From: an uncultured Collinsella sp.
GTDB lineage: Bacteria; Actinomycetota; Coriobacteriia; Coriobacteriales; Coriobacteriaceae
Assembly (NCBI GenBank): GCA_902494535.1
Contig: CABUTO010000009.1
Span: forward strand, 1 to 54,736
Direction of reading: 5' to 3'
Length of the DNA stretch: 54,736 nucleotides
Of the stretch, positions 40,411 to 48,155 are shown piece after piece. The notes under the pieces are model-generated. The model was not told where the DNA came from and did no database searches. It saw only the letters and a program-made list of their open reading frames with translations. Position 1 is the stretch's first letter. Each line of letters begins with the position of its first letter. The position numbers and the translations under genes were made by a program.

Positions 40411-41424
40411 ATGGCATATCCCGTATTTGACCTACACTGCGACACCGCCGACCGAATCGGCTGGGCCACGCTCGATCTCGACCTGCGCTTTACCGCCGGC
40501 ACCGACGGTTATTTCCCCGGCGACGAAACGCATCCGCAAGATTTCGACCTCATCGAGGGCAACGCCTGCGCCATCTCGCTCGCAAAGATCGGCAACACGC
40601 CGTGGGCACAGTGCTTCGCCACGTTTGTCCCCGATGAGATTCCCACCGCCCACGCCGCGCGCTTCCAGGCGCAGATCATGGCGCATATGAGCGGCCAGGC
40701 AATGCTCAACCACGACCGCATGGTCAACGTACGCAACGCGGCAGACATTCGCCCCGTGCTCAAAGACGGCAAGGTCGCCTGCATCCACACCATCGAAAAC
40801 GCCACGTTCTTTGCCGAGGACCCCGCGCTGATCGAGGTGCTCAAGAGCTTGGGCGTACTCATGTCATCGCTCAGCTGGAATGCGCAGGGACCGCTCGCGA
40901 GCGGACACGATACCCACGCCGGCCTCACCGCCGCCGGCATCGAGGCACTTACGCAGATGGAGCACGCCGGCATGGTGCTTGACGTCTCCCACCTCAACGA
41001 TGAGTGCTTTGACGAGGTTGTCGCCCACGTCACACGTCCCTTCGTCGCCAGCCACTCCAACTCCCGTGCGGTTTGCGGCGTCAAACGCAACCTTACCGAC
41101 GACCAGTTCCGCACCATTCGCGACATGGGCGGTATCGTCGGCCTCAACTACTGCAGCGAGTTCCTTTCCAACGACGCAACCGACAAGACCGCCGCAGACG
41201 TCACCTTCGACCAGCTAGCGGCACATATCGAGCACTGGCTCGACCTGGGCGGCGAGGACGTCATCGCGCTCGGCGGCGACTGGGACGGCGCCGCGGTGCC
41301 CGCTTTCCTCTCCGACGCCAGCAAGATGCCCGAGTTCCAGAACATGCTCTCCAAGCACTTTGGCAAGACCGTGATGCAAAAGCTCTGCAGCGACAACGCG
41401 CTTGCCTTCTTTGAGCGTTATTAA
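40411..41424 (+). CDS. Membrane dipeptidase-type metallopeptidase (family M19)
   Basis: A 337-aa zinc dipeptidase of the renal dipeptidase family. Ligand motifs are DLHCDT near residue 7, the bridging Glu in IHTIENATFF (about 128), LDVSHLND (about 192), SHSN (about 215) and GGDWDGA (about 290). Bacterial members cleave dipeptides, including those with D-residues. There is no signal peptide, so it is cytosolic. GGAGG is 4 nt from the ATG at 40411. A strong hairpin follows the stop. Confidence 0.9.
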   Translation: MAYPVFDLHCDTADRIGWATLDLDLRFTAGTDGYFPGDETHPQDFDLIEGNACAISLAKIGNTPWAQCFATFVPDEIPTAHAARFQAQIMAHMSGQAMLNHDRMVNVRNAADIRPVLKDGKVACIHTIENATFFAEDPALIEVLKSLGVLMSSLSWNAQGPLASGHDTHAGLTAAGIEALTQMEHAGMVLDVSHLNDECFDEVVAHVTRPFVASHSNSRAVCGVKRNLTDDQFRTIRDMGGIVGLNYCSEFLSNDATDKTAADVTFDQLAAHIEHWLDLGGEDVIALGGDWDGAAVPAFLSDASKMPEFQNMLSKHFGKTVMQKLCSDNALAFFERY

Positions 41425-41440
41425 TTTCACATCCCTTGAG

Positions 41441-41476
41441 CGGGCCGGCATGCCGAACGGTCGGCATGCCGGCCCG
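41441..41476 (+). terminator. Perfect hairpin after the dipeptidase gene
   Basis: CGGGCCGGCATGCCG pairs perfectly with CGGCATGCCGGCCCG around a 6-nt loop, with no T-run. It lies 16 nt past the stop and only 22 nt before the next start, so it may only reduce read-through. Confidence 0.6.
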
Positions 41477-41498
41477 TCCCCAATCTGAAGGACCGCTT

Positions 41499-42275
41499 TT
41501 GACGCAGCAGTTTACGATTTCCGTATCCCGACCGGATGGGACGCCCATCCCCGTCGTCGTTACCAAAAAGCGCGTCAAGAACTTCAACCTACGCGTCACA
41601 TCGAGCGGCGAGGTCCACGCCAGCGCACCGCTCGGCGCCAGCCGCGAGCATATCGAAGCGTTTGTGAAGCGCAACAGCGCCTGGATTATCAGCCGACTTG
41701 CCCAGCGCGAGCAACGTCAGACGACGGCACAGGAGTCGCTCAGCCCCTCGTCCATCATTGCACTTTGGGGCAAGCCCATCACGGTACAGGATGCACTCGA
41801 CCACAACTTTGATCCCCCCGCACCGCGGCCCAAACAAGCCACGTTCGCAAGCTTTATGGGTACCGACGAGCCAGACGAACGTCCGCAGGCCAAGTGGAAC
41901 GCGCCCCTCGACGGCTTAACGCCCAGTGAGATCCAAGCCCATATTGACCAGCTCTATACGTCCGAAGTCACATCGGCGCTGCGGGATATGGTGCACGCAT
42001 ACGAAATCGCAATGGGTGTCGCCGTTTCCCGCGTTTCCGTGCGCAGCATGAAAACGCGCTGGGGATCATGCACGCCCAAAACCGGCGCCATTCGCATCGC
42101 ACGAGAACTTGCCGCCTACCCCGTCGAGTGCCTTGACATGGTTGTCGCCCACGAGCTCGTCCACCTGCTCGAGCCAAGCCACAATCATCGGTTTCACGCG
42201 CTGCTCGACACGTACTGCCCCAACAACAGGGCTCTGTCGCAGCGGCTCAAAAAACCGCCCGCCAACGAGCTCTAG
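41499..42275 (+). CDS. YgjP-like zinc metallopeptidase (DUF45, M48-related)
   Basis: A 258-aa protein with the family motifs MKTRWGSCTPKTGAIRI (about 182-198) and the zinc motif VVAHELVHLLEPSHNHRF (about 218-235: HExxH as HELVH plus the third ligand His). The N-terminal half has VKNFNLRVTSSGEVHASAP, also typical. The start is TTG at 41499 with GAAGGA upstream, because all earlier in-frame starts fall inside the perfect hairpin. Function of the family is poorly known. Confidence 0.87.
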   Translation: MTQQFTISVSRPDGTPIPVVVTKKRVKNFNLRVTSSGEVHASAPLGASREHIEAFVKRNSAWIISRLAQREQRQTTAQESLSPSSIIALWGKPITVQDALDHNFDPPAPRPKQATFASFMGTDEPDERPQAKWNAPLDGLTPSEIQAHIDQLYTSEVTSALRDMVHAYEIAMGVAVSRVSVRSMKTRWGSCTPKTGAIRIARELAAYPVECLDMVVAHELVHLLEPSHNHRFHALLDTYCPNNRALSQRLKKPPANEL

Positions 42276-42281
42276 AGTCGG

Positions 42282-42767
42282 TTAGCGCACGCGCTCGATC
42301 TCGACACCGCAGCTTGCCAAGGGAAGACCGACAGGCGCCCAAGGCTTATCGAGCTTAACGTGCACGCCAAGCAGCAGGGGGTAACGACGCAACAGCATCT
42401 GGGCCACACCCTCGGCTGCCGCCTCGATGAGCTTAAACGTATGCTCGCGCAGATAGCCATCGACATCGTGGCACACCGAGCCGTAGTCAATCGAAGCGTC
42501 CAGGTTATCGTGCTCCCCCGCTGCACGCAGGTCGGCATAGAGCACCAAGGACACGATGAACTTCTGGCCCAGCGCATTCTCTTCGGGATACACGCCGTGG
42601 TTGGCAAAGACCTCGAGACCGTCGATAGTAATGCTGTCAGCATGGCGCAGATCGTCATAACTCACGTGGGGCACCGCCGTTGCGGTGGATATTTCGCCCC
42701 TTCCACGGCGGGCGAGCTCGGCGCCTTCAGTCTTGGTTGCATTCTCGGGCAGTTTCTTGTTGCTCAT
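42282..42767 (-). CDS. folB: Dihydroneopterin aldolase with N-terminal extension
   Basis: A 161-aa protein. The FolB domain (about 45-161) has DGLEVFANHGVYPEENALGQ (catalytic Glu region) and LDASIDYGSVCHDV, and ends in the Lys-containing VKLDKPWAPVGLP. It splits dihydroneopterin to hydroxymethyl-dihydropterin and glycolaldehyde in folate synthesis. About 40 extra N-terminal residues (including ENATKTEGAELARRGRGE) are not in the 120-aa core family. GGAGA lies 8 nt before the ATG. Last gene of the folate-side cluster. Confidence 0.88.
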   Translation of the reverse strand: MSNKKLPENATKTEGAELARRGRGEISTATAVPHVSYDDLRHADSITIDGLEVFANHGVYPEENALGQKFIVSLVLYADLRAAGEHDNLDASIDYGSVCHDVDGYLREHTFKLIEAAAEGVAQMLLRRYPLLLGVHVKLDKPWAPVGLPLASCGVEIERVR

Positions 42768-42810
42768 CGCGATCGTCTCCTTCGTTTAGAACCCCGACCG
42801 CGCAAACTAA

Positions 42811-43392
42811 CTACACGCGAATCGACAGGTTCTTTTTATCATCGCTCCAGTTGCAAGCATTGCGCGCGGGGCATGCAAAGCAGGCGCGCGACGCTTTATC
42901 GGCCGCATAGAGCAGACGCTCAAGCGGTTGGCTGTTCACGCGCAGCTTTCGATGGCCCAGAATGGCCGTCTTAATGGCTGCGGCATCGGCCGGCTCAAAC
43001 GCCACATCATCGGGCATGCCGCCGAGAATCGCATCAGCGACGCGTTCGCTTGCAACATCATGGGATATACCCGATTCATACTGTTCATCTTTGCCGATAT
43101 CGTGAAGAAGTGCCGTGGCGTAGATGACCTCGCGGTCAAATTCGAGCTGTTCCTCGAGATTCTTGATCCACATAATGCGAGCGACATCGAGCAGATGGTC
43201 AATACCGTGGCGGCAGAAGATGCGCCCCGATTCCAACTGCGCAATGTTGCCCAAGTGCCGCCGAAACAGCCCGTTGGCACAAATGTAATCAATGCGAGGC
43301 ATGGCATCAAAGGGGGCCAGGCCCGAAGCCATGAAGCCGCGACGCGGCGTCCCCTCATCGGTCTTCGATGTAAAGTCGTTGACGACCCTCAT
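42811..43392 (-). CDS. HD-domain phosphohydrolase-like protein in the folate cluster
   Basis: A 193-aa protein. The HD site is FCRHGIDHLLDVARIMW and ALLHDIGKDEQYESGISHD (His, HD and distal His-Asp), with the general metal-dependent phosphohydrolase layout. The C-terminus has CFACPARNACNWSDDKKN, a possible metal knuckle. Its ATG is 1 nt after the folE stop, so translation is coupled. Position between folE and folB raises the question whether it removes phosphates from dihydroneopterin triphosphate, the step often lacking an assigned enzyme. That is inference only. Confidence 0.8.
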   Translation of the reverse strand: MRVVNDFTSKTDEGTPRRGFMASGLAPFDAMPRIDYICANGLFRRHLGNIAQLESGRIFCRHGIDHLLDVARIMWIKNLEEQLEFDREVIYATALLHDIGKDEQYESGISHDVASERVADAILGGMPDDVAFEPADAAAIKTAILGHRKLRVNSQPLERLLYAADKASRACFACPARNACNWSDDKKNLSIRV

Positions 43393-43393
43393 G

Positions 43394-43951
43394 CTAACGG
43401 CCCAGCATCCTAAAGAACCGCTCCTCGAGCGACGGATCGGTCTCAAAGACGCCGCGGCGAGCGAGCGTCACGGTCTTGGTGCCAGGCTTTTGCACGCCGC
43501 GCATGGTCATGCACATATGCTCAGCCTCCATGAGCACAATCGCTCCCTGGGGAGCGAGATACTCCATGAGGGCATCGGCAACCTGTGCGCACAGCTGCTC
43601 CTGCAGCTGCAGACGACGGGCGTAGACCTCAACCGTGCGGGCAAGCTTAGAGAGCCCTGCGACACGGCCGTTGGGGATATAACCAATGGCGGCCTTGCCA
43701 TAAAACGGCAGCAGATGATGTTCGCACAGCGAGTAGAACGTGATGTCGCGCTCGATAACCAAATCGTTCGAAGCGACGGCAAAGGTTTTGGACAGGTGCT
43801 CCTCGGCACTCTGGTCCATACCGCCGGCGATCTCACCATACATACGGGCAACGCGCGCCGGGGTCTCCAGCAGGCCCTCACGAGTTGGGTCCTCGCCTAT
43901 GCCCTCAAGCAACAGCTTAATGGCGGCCTCGACTTTTTCCTGATCGATCAT
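43394..43951 (-). CDS. folE: GTP cyclohydrolase I
   Basis: A 185-aa enzyme that makes 7,8-dihydroneopterin triphosphate from GTP, the entry into folate synthesis. Zinc ligands are in FYSLCEHHLLPFYGKAAIGY and the later Cys in EAEHMCMTMRGVQKPG. ETPARVARMY and RLQLQEQL are further family motifs. GTGAGG lies before the ATG at 43951; an extension upstream lacks support. 66 nt after nrdG, so it may share its transcript. Confidence 0.95.
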   Translation of the reverse strand: MIDQEKVEAAIKLLLEGIGEDPTREGLLETPARVARMYGEIAGGMDQSAEEHLSKTFAVASNDLVIERDITFYSLCEHHLLPFYGKAAIGYIPNGRVAGLSKLARTVEVYARRLQLQEQLCAQVADALMEYLAPQGAIVLMEAEHMCMTMRGVQKPGTKTVTLARRGVFETDPSLEERFFRMLGR

Positions 43952-44017
43952 CTGGGCCTCACTTTTCCGATTTTGCGTTCGCGCTATGGTACCACGCCCT
44001 TTGGCATCGGCCACAAG

Positions 44018-44599
44018 CTACATAGTATGGGTCGAATAGACTGGATCGTCCCGCCAAAGTTCAACCGCATCACAAAGCGCAACGCCCTCGCGCACAGCAC
44101 GGGCGCGCGTGGCGTTCATATCAATCACGCGCTGATTGCTCGAGCCCCTAAAGCGCAACGAGATATCGTACAAATCCTGAACGAACGGGCCGTCCACCAA
44201 CATGTCGAGGCAGGCCAGGATACGGTTCGTCACCTCGGTATGATGGCGACCGCCCGGCATAAGCTCCTCGAGCACGTCGCCGGTAAAGCACCAAATGGTC
44301 TTGCCCGACCCCGCGGGATAGGCCGCACGCACGCGTTCGATAAAGTCAACAAGCCCCACCTGATTCTCGGGCTCCATAGGCTCGCCGCCCAGAATCGTCA
44401 GGCCATCGATAAAGGGATGGTCGAGGCTCTCGATAATCTTGTCCTCGACGGCACGATCGAACGTTTCACCCGCGGCAAAGTCCCACGCGACGGAGTTAAA
44501 GCAATTCTTGCACCCGCGACGGCACCCGCTCACAAACAGAGAAGTACGAACGCCTTCCCCATCAGCAATGTCGAAATACTTAATGTTCGCGTAGTTCAT
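44018..44599 (-). CDS. nrdG: Anaerobic ribonucleotide reductase activating protein
   Basis: A 193-aa radical-SAM enzyme that generates the glycyl radical on NrdD. The cluster motif is CRRGCKNC (Cys26, Cys30, Cys33), and the SAM-binding GGEP lies at about 82 (TILGGEPMEPEN). GGGAGAG lies 6 nt before the ATG at 44599, after a GC hairpin that separates it from nrdD; the longer open frame runs through that hairpin and is rejected. Confidence 0.94.
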   Translation of the reverse strand: MNYANIKYFDIADGEGVRTSLFVSGCRRGCKNCFNSVAWDFAAGETFDRAVEDKIIESLDHPFIDGLTILGGEPMEPENQVGLVDFIERVRAAYPAGSGKTIWCFTGDVLEELMPGGRHHTEVTNRILACLDMLVDGPFVQDLYDISLRFRGSSNQRVIDMNATRARAVREGVALCDAVELWRDDPVYSTHTM

Positions 44600-44614
44600 A
44601 GGTAACTCTCCCGG

Positions 44615-44698
44615 GAGGCCGGGACATATCATCCCGTCCTCAAACATTCTCGGCCTTCGGCCTGCGAAACTGCGGGCGGGACGATATGTCCCGGCCTC
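44615..44698. repeat. Long hairpin between nrdD and nrdG
   Basis: Arms 44615-44639 and 44674-44698 (25 nt, outer part GAGGCCGGGACATATC/GATATGTCCCGGCCTC) pair with one mismatch and one G-U. An inner GGCC-TTC-GGCC hairpin sits in the loop. It may limit read-through from nrdD to nrdG or stabilise an mRNA end. Confidence 0.65.
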
Positions 44699-44876
44699 AT
44701 GCAAAGGGTAACTCAATGAACGAAGCGAACATCGAGTATAGGGTTCGAGGTCCAATAAAAACTTTGTTGCAGCTCAACCGCCATCGCAAGCAAAGCGTTG
44801 TTGCAAGTCAACTCATTTCCGCTAAGAACTTCGAGGAGTGAGCAGGCCGCATGCTACATCTCAACTACGTCAACTT

Positions 44877-45015
44877 GGCTGAACCGAGAGGGCCGCTTGG
44901 GCTTTTGCTCGATATGAGTTCCGCACGCAAAGAAGGCCACTTAATGTGGCCTTCGTCTTGCGCAGGACTGTCCGAAATAGCGAGCAAATGCCCAAGCGGC
45001 CCTCCCGGCTCAGCC
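44877..45015. repeat. Nested inverted repeat containing the nrdD terminator
   Basis: Outer arms 44877-44911 and 44981-45015 pair over most of 35 positions (core GAGGGCCGCTTGGGC/GCCCAAGCGGCCCTC). An inner hairpin GAAGGCCAC/GTGGCCTTC followed on the minus strand by TTTGCG (about 44929-44958) is a probable intrinsic terminator, 12 nt or more past the nrdD stop. Confidence 0.65.
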
Positions 45016-45026
45016 CCGGAGCGGTA

Positions 45027-47249
45027 TTAGAGATGCAGCACGCGGTCGCGGATCTCCTCGGTTCGGCCCTGGTTCCAGAACTGGGTACCGATGTAGCCGC
45101 ACGTACGACGAGCGACATTCATCTTCTCCTGGTCACGATTGCCGCAATTGGGGCACTCCCACACCAGCTTGCCGTCATCCTCGACAATCTTGATCTCACC
45201 GTCGTAGCCGCACACCTGGCAGTAGTCGCTCTTGGTGTTGAGCTCGGCGTACATGATGTTGTCGTAGATGTACTGCATCACGCGAATGACAGCCTTGAGG
45301 TTGTCCTGCATGTTGGGAACCTCGACGTAGGAGATGGCACCGCCCGGCGAAAGCTGCTGGAACATACCCTCGAACTTGAGCTTGTCGAATGCGTCGATCT
45401 CCTCGGACACGTGGACGTGGTAGCTGTTGGTGATGTAGCCCTTGTCCGTCACGCCCGGGATGATGCCAAAACGACGCTGCAGGCACTTGGCGAACTTGTA
45501 GGTCGTCGACTCAAGCGGGGTACCGTACAGCGAGAAGTCAATATCGCTTTCGGCCTTCCACTCCGCGCACTTGTCGTTCATGCGCTGCATGACGGCCATG
45601 GCAAAGGGCGTGCCCTCCTTCTCGGTGTGGCTGTGGCCCGTCATGTACTTAACGCACTCATACAGGCCGGCATAACCCAGACTAATGGTGGAGTAACCGC
45701 CCACGAGCAACTTGTCGATCGTCTCGCCCTTCTTCAGGCGGGCGAGGGCACCGTACTGCCAAAGAATCGGTGCGGCATCCGAAAGCGTACCCATCAGACG
45801 CTCATGACGGCACAGCAGGGCGCGGTGGCACAGCTCAAGGCGCTCGTCGAAGATCTTCCAGAACTTATCCATGTCCTGATGCGAGCTCAGCGCGACATCG
45901 GGCAGGTTGATGGTCACAACGCCCTGGTTAAAGCGACCGTAGTACTTGGGCTTGTTCGGGTCATAGTTCAGCGCGTTGGCCACGTTGTTAAATCCGTTAC
46001 CGGAGCGGTCGGGCGTCAGGAAGCTGCGGCAACCCATGCAGGTATAGCAGTCGCCGTTGCCCGCGGTCTCGCCCTTCGACAGCTTGAGCTCGCGCATCTT
46101 CTTCTCGGAGATGTAGTCGGGCACCATGCGCTTGGCGGTGCACTTCGCAGCCAGCTGAGTCAGGTAGAAGTACGGGGAATCCTCGTGAACGTTATCGTCC
46201 TCGAGCACGTAGATGAGCTTGGGGAACGCCGGGGTGATCCACACGCCGGCTTCGTTCTTAACGCCCTCATAGCGCTGACGAAGCGTCTCCTCCACAATCA
46301 TGGCAAGGTCATGCTTCTCCTGGGGCGTACGGGCCTCATTGAGATACATAAAGACCGTCACGAACGGCGCCTGGCCATTCGTGGTCATAAGGGTCACGAC
46401 CTGATACTGAATCGTCTGAACGCCGCGACGGATCTCGTCACGCAGGCGGTCCTCAACAACCTCGCGGACCTTTTCGGGAGATGCGGAAACGCCGAGCTCC
46501 TCGAGCTCGCGGGCGACCTCGCCGCGAATCTTTTGACGGCTCACCTCGACGAACGGGGCAAGATGGGTCAGCGAAATCGACTGGCCACCGTACTGGGAGG
46601 AAGCAACCTGAGCGATGATCTGCGTCGCGATGTTGCAGGCAGTCGAGAAGCTGTGCGGCTTCTCGATCAGCGTGCCCGAAATAACAGTACCGTTCTGGAG
46701 CATATCCTCCAGGTTCACCAGGTCGCAGTTATGCATGTGCTGGGCAAAGTAGTCCGAATCATGGAAGTGAATCAGACCCTCATTGTGAGCATCCACAATC
46801 TCCTGGGGCAGCAGCACACGCTGGGTCAGGTCCTTGGAGATCTCGCCGGCCATGTAGTCACGCTGAACGGAATTGACGGTCGGGTTCTTGTTGGAGTTCT
46901 CCTGCTTGACCTCTTCGTTGTTGCACTCAATCAGCGACAGAATCTTGTCGTCGGTCGTGTTCTTCTGGCGCTTCAGGCTCTGAACATAGCGATAGATGAT
47001 GTAATGGCGGGCGACCTCGTAGCAGTCGAGACGCATAATCTCGTCCTCGACCAGATCCTGAATCTCCTCGACCGACACGGTGTGGCCCGCGTTCTCGCAT
47101 GCCTCGGCGACGTTTTGTGCCGCGTAAACCACCTGGCGGTCGGTAAGACGAGAGCTCTCCTCGACCTCCAAGTTTGCGGCGCGGATGGCATTGACAATCT
47201 TATCGATGTCAAAGACAACCTCGGTGCCGCTGCGCTTGATGATCTTCAT
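45027..47249 (-). CDS. nrdD: Anaerobic ribonucleoside-triphosphate reductase
   Basis: A 740-aa glycyl-radical enzyme that makes deoxynucleotides without oxygen. Residues about 1-90 form an ATP-cone (IIKRSGTEVVFDIDKIVNAI at the start). The barrel is followed by the zinc motif CQVCGYDG and CPNCGNRD, and by the glycyl-radical loop RRTCGYIGTQFWNQGR with Gly near 718. Length is normal. GAGG lies 7 nt before the ATG. The promoter carries an NrdR box. nrdG follows after hairpins. Confidence 0.96.
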   Translation of the reverse strand: MKIIKRSGTEVVFDIDKIVNAIRAANLEVEESSRLTDRQVVYAAQNVAEACENAGHTVSVEEIQDLVEDEIMRLDCYEVARHYIIYRYVQSLKRQKNTTDDKILSLIECNNEEVKQENSNKNPTVNSVQRDYMAGEISKDLTQRVLLPQEIVDAHNEGLIHFHDSDYFAQHMHNCDLVNLEDMLQNGTVISGTLIEKPHSFSTACNIATQIIAQVASSQYGGQSISLTHLAPFVEVSRQKIRGEVARELEELGVSASPEKVREVVEDRLRDEIRRGVQTIQYQVVTLMTTNGQAPFVTVFMYLNEARTPQEKHDLAMIVEETLRQRYEGVKNEAGVWITPAFPKLIYVLEDDNVHEDSPYFYLTQLAAKCTAKRMVPDYISEKKMRELKLSKGETAGNGDCYTCMGCRSFLTPDRSGNGFNNVANALNYDPNKPKYYGRFNQGVVTINLPDVALSSHQDMDKFWKIFDERLELCHRALLCRHERLMGTLSDAAPILWQYGALARLKKGETIDKLLVGGYSTISLGYAGLYECVKYMTGHSHTEKEGTPFAMAVMQRMNDKCAEWKAESDIDFSLYGTPLESTTYKFAKCLQRRFGIIPGVTDKGYITNSYHVHVSEEIDAFDKLKFEGMFQQLSPGGAISYVEVPNMQDNLKAVIRVMQYIYDNIMYAELNTKSDYCQVCGYDGEIKIVEDDGKLVWECPNCGNRDQEKMNVARRTCGYIGTQFWNQGRTEEIRDRVLHL

Positions 47250-47475
47250 CCTCTTGCCTCTTTCGCGTCGAAATCGTATTGCGCTTCAGAGCCAAACGAT
47301 GCCCGGCAGGGCTTGCCCCTGTCTTGCGGCGCCGTCGCGCAATCTGTGTTTTCGAAAACCATAGGCCCTCATGCGGACAATCCTCGCAGCCAATCAAGGG
47401 GCTCGAAGATCCATCCAAATGGGGCGAATAAGGTCCTCGTTCTCTGTCCGCCATCTATCATACGACAAAGAGGCA

Positions 47476-47521
47476 TCTATATCCTGTATTCTTTTTTTAG
47501 GTCAAACACAACATATAGTGT
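47476..47521 (-). promoter_or_regulatory. nrdD promoter with NrdR box
   Basis: On the minus strand TTGACC (47500-47505) is followed by TATAGA (47476-47481), 18 nt apart. ACACAACATATAGTGT (47506-47521) matches the NrdR consensus at 15 of 16 positions and sits just upstream of the -35. A weaker half-matching site (47472-47487) overlaps the -10. Confidence 0.65.
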
Positions 47522-47824
47522 TTCAGCAGGTCAAAGCAATTAGTTATTTTGCAGACGCATTAATTATGAGGGGTTCTTGGCAAGTCGGTAAAACGTTACC
47601 AACACGGCTACCTGCATGGCAGTTATAAAACCCCCTTAGTCAAGCCGCTGACAAATCCTACCAAAACCAAGCCGCTCACGCCAAAAGAATCCAAAAGATT
47701 ATGCTTGACCAACATGTTGCGGTCACGGTCGGCCAGGACGTATGCAACCTGCCGGCACCTCTACGGGGACCTTGGATCAATATTTGCTGGCATATTTGAC
47801 GGCGTGCTTGGTAGCAAAACAAAA
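47522..47824. other. Region without recognisable gene upstream of nrdD
   Basis: About 300 bases with lower G+C than the surroundings. No open frame with a ribosome site, no strong hairpin and no repeat seen elsewhere in the window. Probably leader and trailer sequence. Confidence 0.4.
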
Positions 47825-47852
47825 CAGCTCAGAGGACATAGCCTCTGAGCTG
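47825..47852 (-). terminator. Terminator of the tRNA-Gly/tRNA-Val unit
   Basis: CAGCTCAGAGG pairs perfectly with CCTCTGAGCTG, followed on the minus strand by TTTTGTTTTG. Confidence 0.88.
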
Positions 47853-47860
47853 CGAACATT

Positions 47861-47935
47861 TGGTGGGCGTTAGAAGATTTGAACTTCTGACCTCTTCCGT
47901 GTCAGGGAAGCGCTCTCCCCCTGAGCTAAACGCCC
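47861..47935 (-). tRNA. tRNA-Val (GAC)
   Basis: A full cloverleaf on the minus strand: acceptor GGGCGTT/AACGCCC, D-arm GCTCAGGGGGAGAGC, anticodon loop CTGACAC with GAC, T-loop GTTCAAATC and an encoded CCA end. It follows the Gly tRNA by 3 nt in the same transcript. Confidence 0.95.
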
Positions 47936-47938
47936 AAA

Positions 47939-48014
47939 TGGAGCGGACAACGGGGCTCGAACCCGCGACCCCAACCTTGGCAAGGTTGTGCTCTACCAAC
48001 TGAGCCATGTCCGC
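47939..48014 (-). tRNA. tRNA-Gly (GCC), copy 1
   Basis: Acceptor GCGGACA/TGTCCGC, anticodon stem-loop ACCTTGCCAAGGT with GCC, T-arm GCGGGTTCGAGCCCCGT and encoded CCA. The sequence is identical to the genes at 50413-50488 and 50639-50714. Confidence 0.95.
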
Positions 48015-48026
48015 TTACGAGGATTA

Positions 48027-48076
48027 ATCTTACGTGATGCCCGCATCCTATGCAAGAACTTTTTTTAAAAAGTTTT
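48027..48076 (-). promoter_or_regulatory. Promoter of the Gly-Val tRNA unit with upstream AT element
   Basis: On the minus strand TTGCAT (48050-48055), 17 nt, TAAGAT (48027-48032). The upstream part AACTTTTTAAAAAAAGTTC is a palindromic A/T tract also seen before two other tRNA units. Confidence 0.65.
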
Positions 48077-48155
48077 GCAACGCCCTCGCGAACCTCGCGA
48101 AGACATCAGCCACCACGGAAGGCGCGGGCAAACGCAATCTCGCCGCAAGAGACCC

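Noticed and set aside
44946..47543. An 865-codon open frame opposite nrdD
   Set aside because: It is a high-G+C shadow frame of nrdD. It has repetitive Val/Leu/Gly/Asp composition and no family features or ribosome site.
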